In this document: positions 1 through 7,621 of the stretch, piece after piece
Layout: the number at the start of each line of letters is the position of its first letter
How positions within the stretch are numbered: the first letter of the stretch is position 1
From: Aggregatilineales bacterium
Lineage (GTDB): Bacteria > Chloroflexota > Anaerolineae > Aggregatilineales > Ch27
DNA length: 40,736 bases
Assembly (NCBI GenBank): GCA_029976025.1
Contig: JARKNX010000085.1
Coordinates: 1-40,736, forward strand
Direction: 5' to 3'
Made by a program: the position numbers and the translations under genes
The notes under the pieces: model-generated
The model's input: the letters and a program-made list of their open reading frames with translations, nothing else
Databases searched by the model: none
Told to the model about the DNA's origin: nothing

Positions 1-283
1 CCAGCCGGAGATCGACGGCGTCTTCGCTCACAACGATGAGATGATCCTCGGCGCAATCGAGGCCGCGACCGCCGCTGGCCGCGCCGGTGATATCGTCTTC
101 GTCGGCTTCGACGCTGTTGATGACGCCGTCGCCGCCGTGAACGACGGCTCGCTGGCCGCCACCATCGCCCAGCAGCCCGCCCTGATGGGCCAGTTGGGCG
201 TCCTGACCGCCGTCAGCAGCCTGGGCGGCCAGGAAGTGGCCGATTACATCCCGGTCTCGCTGTCGCTGGTCACAGCTCCGTAA
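1..283 (+). CDS. Sugar ABC transporter substrate-binding protein, C-terminal part
   Basis: This is the C-terminal 93 residues of a periplasmic binding protein of the ribose/galactose type. The reading frame (codons from base 2) is open at the left edge, so the start lies outside the window. It opens with QPEIDGVFAHNDEMILGAI, the classic segment of RbsB-like proteins in which Asn-Asp contacts the sugar, followed by the VGFDAVDDA strand-turn and the closing segment IAQQPALMGQLGV. The mature protein would capture a monosaccharide outside the membrane and deliver it to the permease encoded two genes downstream. The ATPase and permease genes that follow support this assignment. The actual sugar cannot be read from the sequence. 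Confidence 0.93.
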   Translation, partial: QPEIDGVFAHNDEMILGAIEAATAAGRAGDIVFVGFDAVDDAVAAVNDGSLAATIAQQPALMGQLGVLTAVSSLGGQEVADYIPVSLSLVTAP

Positions 284-305
284 CGGCATCCGCCGCTTGA
301 AACAC

Positions 306-336
306 GGTGCAGGGGGGCCTGCCGCTCCCCTGCACT
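306..336 (+). terminator. Intercistronic hairpin after the binding-protein gene
   Basis: A perfect 9-bp stem (GTGCAGGGG at 307-315 with CCCCTGCAC at 327-335) encloses an 11-base loop. It is not followed by a T-run. Such hairpins between a binding-protein gene and its ATPase gene commonly stabilise the upstream mRNA segment or partly terminate transcription, so that the binding protein is made in excess. That role is inferred here. Confidence 0.5.
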
Positions 337-449
337 GCCCTCATTCTCCGGCCTTCGCGCGCCCTGCTCCCTGCCTCATTCCGGGGAAGGGCCGGAGAGG
401 AGGGGGAGGTATACAGGCGTTTCCGGCAGTGAGATGAACGGCACAGGCT

Positions 450-2015
450 ATGAGCGAATTACAGCCTCTCCTGCACATGATGCACATCTCCAAGACTTTC
501 CCCGGCGTTCAGGCGCTGCGGGATGTGGAGCTGATCGTTTATCCGGGCGAGATTCTGGCGCTGGTCGGCGAGAACGGGGCCGGCAAGAGCACGCTGATGC
601 GCATCCTCAACGGCGTTTTCCTGCCCGACGCTGGCGGTGTCCTTCCGTCCGACGCTGACGCCGGCCAGATTCTATGGGAGGGTCAGCCGGTCGCCATCCA
701 CTCTCCCCACGATGCTCAGGCAGTCGGCATCAGCATGATTCATCAGGAACTGGCCCTGATTCCTTATCTGGATGTTGGCAAAAATATCTATCTGGGGCGC
801 GAGCCGGGCGGGGCGCTGCCGGGGACGATTGACTGGGGCCAGTTGTACACCCGGGCGCAGGAGCAGCTAGACCGCCTGGGGCTGGATATCGACCCGCGCA
901 TCCAGGTCAACCTGCTGCCGCTGGCCCAGCAGCAAATGGTGGAGGTGGCCAAGGCGCTTTCGCTGGACGCCCGTCTGCTGGTCATGGACGAGCCGACTTC
1001 ATCGCTGACCGAGCGCGAGGTCGAGACGCTCTTCGCCCAGATGCGGACCTTGCGCGACCAGGGCGTATCGATCATCTTCATCTCCCACCGCATGGATGAG
1101 ATTTTCACCATCGCCGACCGGGTGACCGTGCTGCGCGACGGCGAGCTGGTCGGGTCTGAGAGGGTGGCTGACCTGACCGAAGAGCAGATTATCCGCATGA
1201 TGGTGGGCCGCGAGATCAGCACGATCTACGAGCGCTCTGACCATCCGCGGAGCGCGGAGCCGGTGCTGGAAGTGCGCGGGCTGTCCGTCCGCGACACGCT
1301 GGACGACATCAGCTTCCGGCTGCACCGGGGCGAGATTCTGGGCGTCGCCGGCCTGGTTGGCGCGGGGCGCACCGAGCTGGCGGAGACGATCTTCGGCGTC
1401 CGCCCGACCAGCGCCGGGACCATCGCCATCAACGGGCAGGAGGTGCGCATCCGCCGCCCGGCCCACGCCATCGGGCAGGGGATCGGCTTCGTGCCGGAGG
1501 ATCGCAAGGCGCAGGGCCTTTTCCTGCGCATGGGCGTCAACATCAACGTGGTCATGGCCGTGCTGCGCCGCCTGACCCGCTGGGGGCTGATCCGCCACGG
1601 GCAGGCTGAGCAAATCAGCGCCGATCTGGTGGAGCGGCTGGATATCCGCACGCCGTCGCTGACCCAGCGCGTCCGCAACCTGAGCGGCGGCAACCAGCAG
1701 AAAGTCGTGATCGCCAAGTGGCTGACGCTCCAGCCGCGCGTCCTGATTCTGGACGAACCAACGCGCGGCATTGATGTGGGGGCCAAAGCGGAAATTTACC
1801 GCCTGATGAACGATCTGGCCGCGCAGGGGGTGGGCATCCTGATGATCTCCTCCGAGCTGCCAGAAGTGCTGGGCGTGAGCGACCGCGTGCTGGTCATGCA
1901 CGAAGGGCGGCTGAGCGGCGAATTCGATCCGCGCACCGCCACCCAGGACGACATTATGGGGGCTGCCACCGGCAGCACGCTGAACCGGAAGAACGGCAAG
2001 GCAGGGGCACAATGA
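450..2015 (+). CDS. Simple-sugar ABC transporter ATP-binding protein (two NBDs)
   Basis: A 521-residue RbsA/MglA-type ATPase with two nucleotide-binding domains in one chain, energising sugar import from the cytoplasmic face. The N-terminal domain has Walker A GENGAGKST (Lys46), a Q-loop in SMIHQELALIP, a modified signature LPLAQQQMVEVAKAL, Walker B LLVMDEPTSSLT and the His switch IFISHR. The C-terminal domain has the degenerate P-loop GLVGAGRTEL, signature LSGGNQQKVVIAKWL, Walker B LILDEPTRGIDVG, and Ser-Glu in place of the switch His, as is normal for this family. About ten extra residues (around GVLPSDADAG) are inserted after the first P-loop helix. The stop overlaps the permease start by four bases (ATGA), indicating translational coupling. 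The start codon has only weak ribosome-binding complementarity nearby. Confidence 0.95.
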   Translation: MSELQPLLHMMHISKTFPGVQALRDVELIVYPGEILALVGENGAGKSTLMRILNGVFLPDAGGVLPSDADAGQILWEGQPVAIHSPHDAQAVGISMIHQELALIPYLDVGKNIYLGREPGGALPGTIDWGQLYTRAQEQLDRLGLDIDPRIQVNLLPLAQQQMVEVAKALSLDARLLVMDEPTSSLTEREVETLFAQMRTLRDQGVSIIFISHRMDEIFTIADRVTVLRDGELVGSERVADLTEEQIIRMMVGREISTIYERSDHPRSAEPVLEVRGLSVRDTLDDISFRLHRGEILGVAGLVGAGRTELAETIFGVRPTSAGTIAINGQEVRIRRPAHAIGQGIGFVPEDRKAQGLFLRMGVNINVVMAVLRRLTRWGLIRHGQAEQISADLVERLDIRTPSLTQRVRNLSGGNQQKVVIAKWLTLQPRVLILDEPTRGIDVGAKAEIYRLMNDLAAQGVGILMISSELPEVLGVSDRVLVMHEGRLSGEFDPRTATQDDIMGAATGSTLNRKNGKAGAQ

Positions 2016-3007
2016 GCATATCCGGCACGACGACCGAAAACGTGGTGGGCGCTCGCAAGCATCGGACCGTCATGGCGGCCCGGCTGCGACAGGGGACGGT
2101 CTTCCTGGTGCTGCTGGGGCTGGGCCTGTTCTTTTCCGTGACCTCGGACAAGTTTTTGCAGGGCGGCAACCTGGTCAATATCCTGGATCAGAACGCGCCC
2201 GTGATCATCATGGCGGTAGGCATGACGCTGACCATGATCGTCGGCGGGATCGATCTCTCCGTCGGGTCAGTGGCCGCGCTGGCCGGGGCAATCTCCGCCG
2301 GCCTGATCGTCCGCAGCGGCTTCCCGGTGGGGGTCGGGATGCTGGCCGGCCTGCTCGTGGGGCTGATCGCCGGGCTGGTTAACGGCAGTCTGGTCGTCTA
2401 CGGCAAGCTGCCGCCGTTCGTGGCTACGCTGGCCATGCTGGGCGTGGCCCGCGGCCTGACCCTGGTCTACACGGAAGGGCGTCCGATCTCCGGAATGGGC
2501 GAGGCGTACACCTTCTGGGGCACGGGCAAGGTGGGCAGCATCCCCGTCCCCGTCATCGTCTGGATCATCGTCGTCCTGATCGCCTGGCTGGTGCAGACTC
2601 GGACGCGCTACGGCCTGCACGTCTACGGCGTCGGCGGCGGCGCTGAAACGGCGCGGCTGGCCGGCGTGGCCGTCAACCGGGTCAAGCTGGCGACTTACGG
2701 CCTCAGCGGGCTGATGGCCGGGTTGGCCGGGCTGCTGCTGACGGCGCGGTTATGGTCGGCTCAGCCGCAGGTTGCCGTCGGCTTCGAGCTGAACGCCATC
2801 GCCGCCGCCGTGCTGGGCGGGGTCAGCCTGTTCGGCGGGGTGGGCAGCGTGCTGGGGGCTGTCGTCGGCGCGCTGATCGTCGGCGTGCTGAGCAACGGCC
2901 TCAACCTGCTGCGCGTGCCTTCGTACACCCAGCAGGTCATTCAGGGCATTGTGCTCGTCCTGGCGGTGACGGTGGATATCTACTCCAAACGCCTTGAGCG
3001 GCAGTAG
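2012..3007 (+). CDS. Simple-sugar ABC transporter permease (RbsC-like)
   Basis: A 331-residue integral membrane protein of the BPD_transp_2 family, the translocation pore partner of the preceding ATPase and binding protein. Family landmarks are the N-terminal helix with FLVLLGLGLFFSVTS, then MAVGMTLTMIVGGIDLSVGS, the diagnostic segment seen in RbsC/XylH-type permeases. Further ones are LPPFVATLAMLGVARG and the C-terminal AIAAAVLGGVSLFGGVGSV loop that meets the ATPase. Roughly eight to ten membrane segments are evident. Length and motif order are normal for the family. Its ATG lies inside the end of the ATPase gene, so the two are co-translated. Confidence 0.95.
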   Translation: MSISGTTTENVVGARKHRTVMAARLRQGTVFLVLLGLGLFFSVTSDKFLQGGNLVNILDQNAPVIIMAVGMTLTMIVGGIDLSVGSVAALAGAISAGLIVRSGFPVGVGMLAGLLVGLIAGLVNGSLVVYGKLPPFVATLAMLGVARGLTLVYTEGRPISGMGEAYTFWGTGKVGSIPVPVIVWIIVVLIAWLVQTRTRYGLHVYGVGGGAETARLAGVAVNRVKLATYGLSGLMAGLAGLLLTARLWSAQPQVAVGFELNAIAAAVLGGVSLFGGVGSVLGAVVGALIVGVLSNGLNLLRVPSYTQQVIQGIVLVLAVTVDIYSKRLERQ

Positions 3008-3017
3008 CGCCATACTT

Positions 3018-3060
3018 GCAGGGGGGGCGCCGCCTTTTCTCCTGTATTTTCGCGCCCTGC
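3018..3060 (+). terminator. Possible terminator of the sugar-transporter operon
   Basis: Eleven bases after the permease stop, GCAGGG plus a G bulge and GCGC can pair with GCGCCCTGC at 3052-3060, followed by a T-rich stretch (TGCTTCTTAATTT). The stem is imperfect and the loop is about 20 bases long, so this is a weak call. Confidence 0.3.
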
Positions 3061-3107
3061 TGCTTCTTAATTTCATGTTGCGACAGCCAGCGCAAAAATT
3101 TCTCCTG

Positions 3108-3116
3108 TGGTACAAT
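3108..3116 (+). promoter_or_regulatory. Extended -10 promoter of the 65-residue protein gene
   Basis: TGG directly followed by TACAAT forms a TGn-extended -10 element about 70 bases before the GTG start of the small protein. No convincing -35 hexamer lies at 16-18 bases upstream. The identical nonamer occurs on the other strand ahead of the PIG-L gene (18739-18747). Confidence 0.5.
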
Positions 3117-3184
3117 GACTCGCACTTGCATCGTTTCGCACAGACCTACGGGGTCTTGTGAGAGTAGGAAAAAGGAGTCTGACG

Positions 3185-3382
3185 GTGGCAGCTATCGAGT
3201 TTTATGATATCAAACTGAAGAAGAAGGTCATGATTGACGAAAGCAAAGTGGTGAAAGTAACCTTCACCACCAAAGGCGGGGGGCTTCGTTATGGCATCCG
3301 CGGGACGACGGATGATGGCCGCAGCCTGACCAAGTTCGTCAATAAGGCGACCTGGGACGGCCTGAAGGTACCCGTCGCCTAG
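3185..3382 (+). CDS. Unrecognised 65-residue basic protein
   Basis: A small soluble, lysine-rich protein beginning MAAIEFYDIKLKKKV with a predicted beta-rich pattern, including VVKVTFTTKGGGLRYGIRG. It has no signal peptide, membrane segment or cysteine. The GTG start at 3185 is chosen because AAGGAG at 3172-3177 sits seven bases upstream; an in-frame GTG at 3158 lacks such a site. It has its own promoter-like element (TACAAT at 3111) and a strong terminator at 3403, so it is a monocistronic, probably well-expressed gene. I do not recognise the family. The pattern of short strands and basic residues would fit nucleic-acid or protein binding, but this is only a guess. Confidence 0.75.
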   Translation: MAAIEFYDIKLKKKVMIDESKVVKVTFTTKGGGLRYGIRGTTDDGRSLTKFVNKATWDGLKVPVA

Positions 3383-3402
3383 CAGCAAAACTACCGCTGT
3401 CG

Positions 3403-3437
3403 CAGGACTCGCTGAAACCGGCGAGTCCTGTTTGATT
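3403..3437 (+). terminator. Rho-independent terminator after the 65-residue protein gene
   Basis: A perfect 10-bp stem, CAGGACTCGC at 3403-3412 with GCGAGTCCTG at 3421-3430, encloses an eight-base loop and is followed by TTTGATT. It lies 20 bases after the stop codon. Confidence 0.8.
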
Positions 3438-3557
3438 CAGGCCACAAGCGCCGTTCTTCAGCCACGGGGGAGAATCCAGGCGCGGGGCGATCGCCCCGGC
3501 GGTATGGATTAATGAGAATTAGCGGGAGGGGAACAGCGCAAACGCGCCATTATTGCG

Positions 3558-3581
3558 CCCCGGTGACGTTTTACGCCGGGG
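3558..3581 (-). terminator. Possible terminator overlapping the stop of the 3571-4188 gene
   Basis: CCCCGGTG at 3558-3565 pairs with CGCCGGGG at 3574-3581 (eight pairs, one G-T), with an A/T-containing loop that includes the TAA stop. No clean T-run follows on the minus strand, so this is a modest call. Confidence 0.35.
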
Positions 3582-4188
3582 TTTCATCCGTCTCTTCGCC
3601 CGGCGCCGTCCACAACCACCAGAAGGTATCGCGGGGGTAGACACGTTCCAGTTCCCTGGCCCACAGGAAGCATCCCTCTTCCCCGGCGAGCAGGAAGCGG
3701 CGGAGGTCGGCATCCACGCGGCGCAGATCGGCTTCCTGGGCGCTGGCTGAATCCGGGCTGCGGGCAACCAGCTCGGCCAGCAGCAGGTGGAGGATGGTCC
3801 GCCCCTCGGCCTGAACCGGCCAGTTCTCCAGGCACGCCGCCCCCCCTTTCTCATCGCAGTCGCGCAGGAATTCATCCAGCAGGTGGACGCGCATCGGCCA
3901 CTCGCGCTCGATCTTGCTGTAATAGTGCATGACCCATTCCCGGCGCGTCTGGTCAAAGGCGGCCAGCTCTTCAGCCAGCGCTTCCTGCTGGCGATCGCTC
4001 AACAGGGCGCGGAGCGCCTCCAGGCGGTGCTGGCGCAGCACCAGGCCGCCCACTGTCAGGCGGGGCATCCCCCCGCGCAGCCGGCCCGAGATCGGCCAGA
4101 ACAGTTGATCGGAGATCAGATAGGGCTGAAGCTGTCCAACCATCGCTGACAGGATATCCAGGTCTCGGCCAGCGTCATACGGAGGCAT
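3571..4188 (-). CDS. Unrecognised 205-residue soluble protein
   Basis: A mainly alpha-helical, charged cytoplasmic protein that I cannot assign to a family. It starts MPPYDAGRDLDILSAM, at an ATG preceded by GGAAGGATTGATC on the minus strand, which is a good ribosome-binding site. Longer in-frame starts upstream lack one. The centre is rich in Trp, Arg and Glu (for example YYSKIEREWPMRV and FLRDCDEKGG), and the C-terminus contains RDTFWWLWTAPG. There is no signal peptide or membrane helix. It lies downstream of another minus-strand unknown gene (4345-4743) and may share its transcript, about 155 bases apart. Confidence 0.7.
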   Translation of the reverse strand: MPPYDAGRDLDILSAMVGQLQPYLISDQLFWPISGRLRGGMPRLTVGGLVLRQHRLEALRALLSDRQQEALAEELAAFDQTRREWVMHYYSKIEREWPMRVHLLDEFLRDCDEKGGAACLENWPVQAEGRTILHLLLAELVARSPDSASAQEADLRRVDADLRRFLLAGEEGCFLWARELERVYPRDTFWWLWTAPGEETDETPA

Positions 4189-4344
4189 GATCAATCCTTC
4201 CAGGGTGTAACCACTGGGCCGAGAGAGGGGCGTGCTGGGGCTGCTGCCAGCCAGTGACCAGCCGGCCGCGCCACCACACCCAGGCCAGCGCCCCGCCAAG
4301 TACCGCCAGCAGAATTAACGGCCGGAAATGAAGCCGGCTTATAT

Positions 4345-4743
4345 TCAGCGACGGAATCGCACCGGGCTTTGATAGGTTGGGTTGCCTTGAATCTCGCGCC
4401 ATCGGGCCTCGCCACCGTCGCGGTGCCATTCGGTGATGATTGTTCCGTCAATATTAGTATAGGTCAGTGTCGCCGGGATCTGCAAGATATTGGAGAAAGC
4501 CGCCAGCACGGTAGGGGCATCTTTCTCCGCGATCAGGCGCAGCCATTTGCGCGGCTCCCACTCAATGATCAGGGTCTGCCCTCCCCAGCGGGCCGACATG
4601 CGGTAAGGAGATTCAGCCCGCTCAGTCACAAAGTACAGGTTCCACAGCCGGGCCATCCACAGGTTGCTGTTGACGCGCTCCTGCAGCAGATAGGGACTTC
4701 CCTGCGGCGTTTCGTAAAACCAGGTTCCCGCATTACTCGCCAT
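4345..4743 (-). CDS. Unrecognised 132-residue protein
   Basis: A small soluble protein starting MASNAGTWFYETPQGSPY. The ATG is selected because AGGAG lies eight bases upstream on the minus strand; a GTG nine bases earlier would overlap that site. The composition is aromatic and mixed beta (RLWNLYFVTERAESPYRM, LIIEWEPRKWLRLI), without membrane segments, cysteines or a recognisable catalytic motif. The C-terminus is Arg-rich (SPVRFRR). Its promoter is probably the TGGTACACT element on the minus strand at 4809-4817. Function unknown. Confidence 0.65.
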   Translation of the reverse strand: MASNAGTWFYETPQGSPYLLQERVNSNLWMARLWNLYFVTERAESPYRMSARWGGQTLIIEWEPRKWLRLIAEKDAPTVLAAFSNILQIPATLTYTNIDGTIITEWHRDGGEARWREIQGNPTYQSPVRFRR

Positions 4744-5119
4744 ACATCGCACTCCTGGAAAGGTCGCACGTTAGCAGTCGTCTGCCGCGCCTGCGACAGG
4801 CAGCACAAAGTGTACCACAATCCCCCCTCAGAATCACCCGAATTTCCGGGGGTAGCCGGGGCCGCATCAGCAGGGGTGGAGGCTGCACCAGCGCCCATTT
4901 TAACGGTATTGGCGCCCCCTCCGGATTCATCCACACACACTGGCAGCCTGACCTGTTGTACAATAATAGAAAGAAAAGAGGCGGCCCTGGCTGTTCCACT
5001 GCTCTCTGTCCGCCATCGCGTCCCATACTGTCGTGCACCCGGCACGATTTCATCGGTCATTGAGGGTATCCATGGGCTGGCCCGGCTCAGCGATCGCCAG
5101 CCAGAAGAGGAGAGGGAGG
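4744..5119. other. Divergent intergenic region with two promoter-like elements
   Basis: This 376-base gap separates the minus-strand 132-residue gene from the plus-strand kinase-like gene. On the minus strand, TGGTACACT (4809-4817) is an extended -10 for the left gene. On the plus strand, TTGTACAAT (-10 hexamer at 4959-4964) precedes the right gene by about 155 bases, implying a long leader. No -35 box with good spacing was found for either. Nothing else coding was supported. Confidence 0.45.
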
Positions 5120-5794
5120 ATGTCCGTCATCACCGTTTCGCGACAGTTTGGTAGCGGCGGCGATCTCATCGCCGAACGAGTATGCAGCCTGCTGGGATAT
5201 CGTTACCTGGATAAGTGGCTGCTGCGCCAGACGGCCTCGGAAGTCGGCCTTTCGCAGGACGAGGCGGTAGACTTCTCGGAGGATTCTTACAAGGCCCGCA
5301 GCTTCTTCGAAAGCCTGTTCGGCCCGCGACAGCGCGTGGTAGCCACTATCACCACCCGCAGCCGCGATGCATCGGGGGTGGACAACATCGAGGTCAGCGA
5401 ACTGGATGAGGGCCAGGCTATCGGGCTGGTGAAAGCTGCTGTGCTCAAAGCCTACGAAGGCGATAAGTTCATCCTGGTGGGGCGCGGCAGCCAGGCCATC
5501 CTGCATGACAAACCGGGGGTGCTGCACGTTCGGATTGTCGCTCCAACGGAACAGCGTATTGAGCGCATACGGGAACAGGAGAATGTGTCCGCGTCGGAAG
5601 CCTACGATATCGTCGCGCGGCACGACCTGGCCACCAGCCAGTACCTGGAGCGCTTCTTCCAGATCGATGTGGACGATCCGGCGCTGTACCACCTGATCAT
5701 CAACACGGGGAAGTGCGATATCGAAGCGGCGGCCCAGATCATCACCAGCGCGGTCGCCCACCTGGAACAGCAGGCAGAATCGGCCCCTTCCTGA
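5120..5794 (+). CDS. Cytidylate-kinase-like family protein
   Basis: A 224-residue P-loop protein resembling the Cytidylate_kin2 (cytidylate kinase-like) family. The N-terminus MSVITVSRQFGSGGDLIAE matches the typical atypical P-loop with RQFGSGG, followed by a LLGYRYLDKWLL segment. Further family-like motifs are the mid-region GDKFILVGRGSQAIL and VLHVRIVAPTEQRIERI, then the RHDLATSQYLERFF and DDPALYHLIINTGK segments near the C-terminus. These proteins are expected to phosphorylate a nucleoside monophosphate or similar substrate, but the true substrate is generally unknown. The ATG at 5120 is preceded by GAGGAGAGGGAGG. A strong hairpin follows the stop. It is monocistronic, with convergent orientation to the next gene. 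Confidence 0.88.
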   Translation: MSVITVSRQFGSGGDLIAERVCSLLGYRYLDKWLLRQTASEVGLSQDEAVDFSEDSYKARSFFESLFGPRQRVVATITTRSRDASGVDNIEVSELDEGQAIGLVKAAVLKAYEGDKFILVGRGSQAILHDKPGVLHVRIVAPTEQRIERIREQENVSASEAYDIVARHDLATSQYLERFFQIDVDDPALYHLIINTGKCDIEAAAQIITSAVAHLEQQAESAPS

Positions 5795-5815
5795 TGCCTG
5801 CCAGGACCTGATTGC

Positions 5816-5856
5816 GCGGGCGGCGCGTTGCAACGTGCGCCGCCCGCTCTTCTCCG
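5816..5856 (+). terminator. Terminator between the kinase-like gene and the convergent NnrS-like gene
   Basis: A perfect 11-bp stem (GCGGGCGGCGC at 5816-5826 with GCGCCGCCCGC at 5837-5847) with a ten-base loop is followed by TCTTCTCC. It lies in the short gap between two convergent genes and could serve both strands. Confidence 0.75.
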
Positions 5857-5877
5857 CCATCCGGCTGGCCGCCCCGA

Positions 5878-6984
5878 TCAGCCGGACGCAGCCTCCGCCG
5901 GCCGGCCGACATTCGAGCGGAAAAGCGTGAATATCAGGCCGGCCAGAAACAGCAGGATCACCACAGCGTTCAACATCCCCCCCCACTGCTGGGCGGTGTT
6001 GTCCACAGCCAGGATCCCCACCATCCGGTAGATCAGCGTGATCTGCAGCAGAATCAGGGGCACGTAAAAGGTCGGGGCGTAGTTCAGGTACAGACCGGTG
6101 AGCGCCGGCACGATGATCGGCGCGTGGCCGAAGATCATGGAGAACACGAACCCCAGCAGGAAGGAATGCAGCACAGCGGCATAAGGCGGGCCGGCGTAGA
6201 TCGCCCCGTATCCGATCGCCAGCAGTCCGCCGAAGCCCAGCCAGCCATACCCCGCCAGCAGGCAGGCGCCGATATAGCGGGTCAGGCCGGTCTGGCGGAT
6301 GGTGCGGCGGGCGACATCATAGTGCAGCAGCCACGCGGCCATGAAGACCGCGCCGGCCCCCAGCAGGCGGACGCCCAGGTCCAGGTTGAAGATGGTCAGC
6401 AGGACCCCCGCCAGATAGACGCCAACCGCCAGCGTCAGCAGGCGCTCGCTGGTGCGCGTCAGATGGCGGACCCGCGAGAGTTCCAGGCGCTCCCCCACGA
6501 TGGTCAGGATGAGGAAAGCCACCCACAGGTGAACCACCGCGAAAACCGGCTGGCCGGACAGCCACAGGCTGTTGCCGATCAGCCAGCACAGCGCCCCCAG
6601 CGCCATGATCACGATATCGCGCGAGGGGTGCAGCCGCAGCATCAGGACGAACATCCCGACCAGCCCCAGGCTGCCCAGCGTCAGCAGAAGCCGCGCCGCC
6701 GCTGCCTCCGGCTCCAGCAGCAGCACGATCGCCCCCAGCGCGTTAACGGCGGGGGCGATTATGCTCCAACGCGCGCGCGAAGCCAGCGCGACGGCCCGCT
6801 CCAGGGTGAGGAGCGTGCCCAGAAAGCCGCAGATCATCAGCGGTCCGTGGATCAGCATCCAGTTTTGACTCGCGGCTCCCATCGACCAGCCCAGCCGGGA
6901 CAGGCCGGCGCCCAACCCGCCCAGCAGCACGAGGACAATGCTCAGCAGCATCAGCAGGCGGGGCGCAAGGCGAAGTGCGCGCAT
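5878..6984 (-). CDS. NnrS-like polytopic membrane protein
   Basis: A 368-residue protein with about ten to eleven membrane segments. It resembles NnrS, a haem- and copper-containing membrane protein family associated with nitric-oxide response. Landmarks are IHGPLMICGFLGTLLTLERA near residue 46, VVHLWVAFLILTIVGERLEL in the middle, and LHSFLLGFVFSMIFGHAPII toward the C-terminus; their His residues could ligate metal. It is the last gene of a five-gene minus-strand operon with two haem-copper-oxidase-like fragments, a DUF2249 protein and a cupin. The ATG is preceded by AAGGAG at nine bases, and the cupin stop lies 13 bases upstream. The exact family assignment is moderately certain; substrate or redox role is inferred. 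Confidence 0.72.
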   Translation of the reverse strand: MRALRLAPRLLMLLSIVLVLLGGLGAGLSRLGWSMGAASQNWMLIHGPLMICGFLGTLLTLERAVALASRARWSIIAPAVNALGAIVLLLEPEAAAARLLLTLGSLGLVGMFVLMLRLHPSRDIVIMALGALCWLIGNSLWLSGQPVFAVVHLWVAFLILTIVGERLELSRVRHLTRTSERLLTLAVGVYLAGVLLTIFNLDLGVRLLGAGAVFMAAWLLHYDVARRTIRQTGLTRYIGACLLAGYGWLGFGGLLAIGYGAIYAGPPYAAVLHSFLLGFVFSMIFGHAPIIVPALTGLYLNYAPTFYVPLILLQITLIYRMVGILAVDNTAQQWGGMLNAVVILLFLAGLIFTLFRSNVGRPAEAASG

Positions 6985-6997
6985 GGCAGGACGCTCC

Positions 6998-7321
6998 TTA
7001 CTCCGCGCCGACCATCAGGAGCAGCATCAGCAGCGGAGTCTTGGCGACAATACTGTGCTTCATATGCGGCGGCATGTGTATCCACGCGCCGGTGGACAGT
7101 TCGTGCCGGTCCCCGTCCAGCGTGACGGTCGCATCCCCTTTGACGATCTGGATGATTGCCGACTGGCTGGAGGTGTGCTCAGAAAGCTCCTGCCCGGTAT
7201 CGAAGCCGAACAGAATCGCCTTCAGCGTCTTATCCCTGTAAAACGTGCGGCTCACAATGCTGTCCGTCTGGATAGCATCCACCAGCCCTTCGAGCGCAGG
7301 GAACAAAGCGTAATCGGACAT
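6998..7321 (-). CDS. Cupin-domain protein
   Basis: A 107-residue single-domain cupin with the fold's strand pattern: FDTGQELSEHTSSQSA carries the first motif, followed by IIQIVKGDATVTLDGD, then LSTGAWIHMPPHMKHSI carrying the second motif. His in EHTSS and in PPHMKHS are candidate metal ligands. It is cytoplasmic and probably a small metal-binding or ligand-sensing protein rather than a stand-alone enzyme. Its ATG overlaps the TGA of the DUF2249 gene by one base (TGATG), so translation is coupled. DUF2249 and cupin genes are frequent neighbours in operons linked to nitric-oxide or denitrification functions, which fits the NnrS-like gene downstream. Confidence 0.88.
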   Translation of the reverse strand: MSDYALFPALEGLVDAIQTDSIVSRTFYRDKTLKAILFGFDTGQELSEHTSSQSAIIQIVKGDATVTLDGDRHELSTGAWIHMPPHMKHSIVAKTPLLMLLLMVGAE

Positions 7322-7560
7322 CAGCTCTTCTCCGTGTTGGACTGGCGACTAATCACGACGCGCCAGGTCGTCGGCCCTTCCTCAAGATATTCCCAGCCGA
7401 ACTGGTCGGGGCGCTCGTGCATGAACTGGTAATAAAGAGGCTTGGGGTCGTGATCGTTAATCAGCTCAAATCCTTCGCCCTCTGCCAGCCCATCGAACAT
7501 CTGGAAGATCGCCGGGTGACGATCGCGGGGGGTGATTGAGCGGACATCAATTGCCTTCAT
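7321..7560 (-). CDS. DUF2249 domain protein
   Basis: A 79-residue protein that is essentially one DUF2249 domain: MKAIDVRSITPRDRHPAIF, then FDGLAEGEGFELINDHDPKP, then LYYQFMHERPDQFGWEYLEE, ending in a basic strand. The NDHDP-(K/R)P-L motif is the family hallmark. The biochemical role is unknown; the family is small, cytoplasmic, and often found with hemerythrin-like, cupin or nitric-oxide-related genes. The ATG is chosen over an upstream in-frame start because AAGGAG lies nine bases before it. It precedes and overlaps the cupin gene by one base and lies about 60 bases after the second oxidase-like gene. Confidence 0.9.
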   Translation of the reverse strand: MKAIDVRSITPRDRHPAIFQMFDGLAEGEGFELINDHDPKPLYYQFMHERPDQFGWEYLEEGPTTWRVVISRQSNTEKS

Positions 7561-7621
7561 CTTGATACACTCCTTACTAGGCTGCAACGAAAGTACGAAA
7601 TGCTGAACTGCACCAACTGCA

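Noticed and set aside
434..658. Alternative 74-codon frame overlapping the start of the sugar ATPase gene
   Set aside because: A shadow frame of the ATPase coding sequence, with Arg/Pro-rich composition and no family features.
3158..3184. Nine-residue longer N-terminus of the 65-residue protein from a GTG at 3158
   Set aside because: No ribosome-binding site there, whereas AAGGAG is ideally placed for the GTG at 3185.
3438..3557. Gene-free stretch between the small-protein terminator and the next gene
   Set aside because: Inspected for RNA genes and promoters; contains only a GCGATCGC palindrome (3487-3494) and no supportable feature.
4175..4429. Minus-strand open frame with one hydrophobic segment (RPLILLAVLGGALAWVWW) between the two unknown genes
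   Set aside because: The only ATG/GTG/TTG-type start lies deep inside the upstream gene, no ribosome-binding site precedes a plausible start, and it overlaps both neighbours. A CTG start at the previous stop is possible but unsupported.
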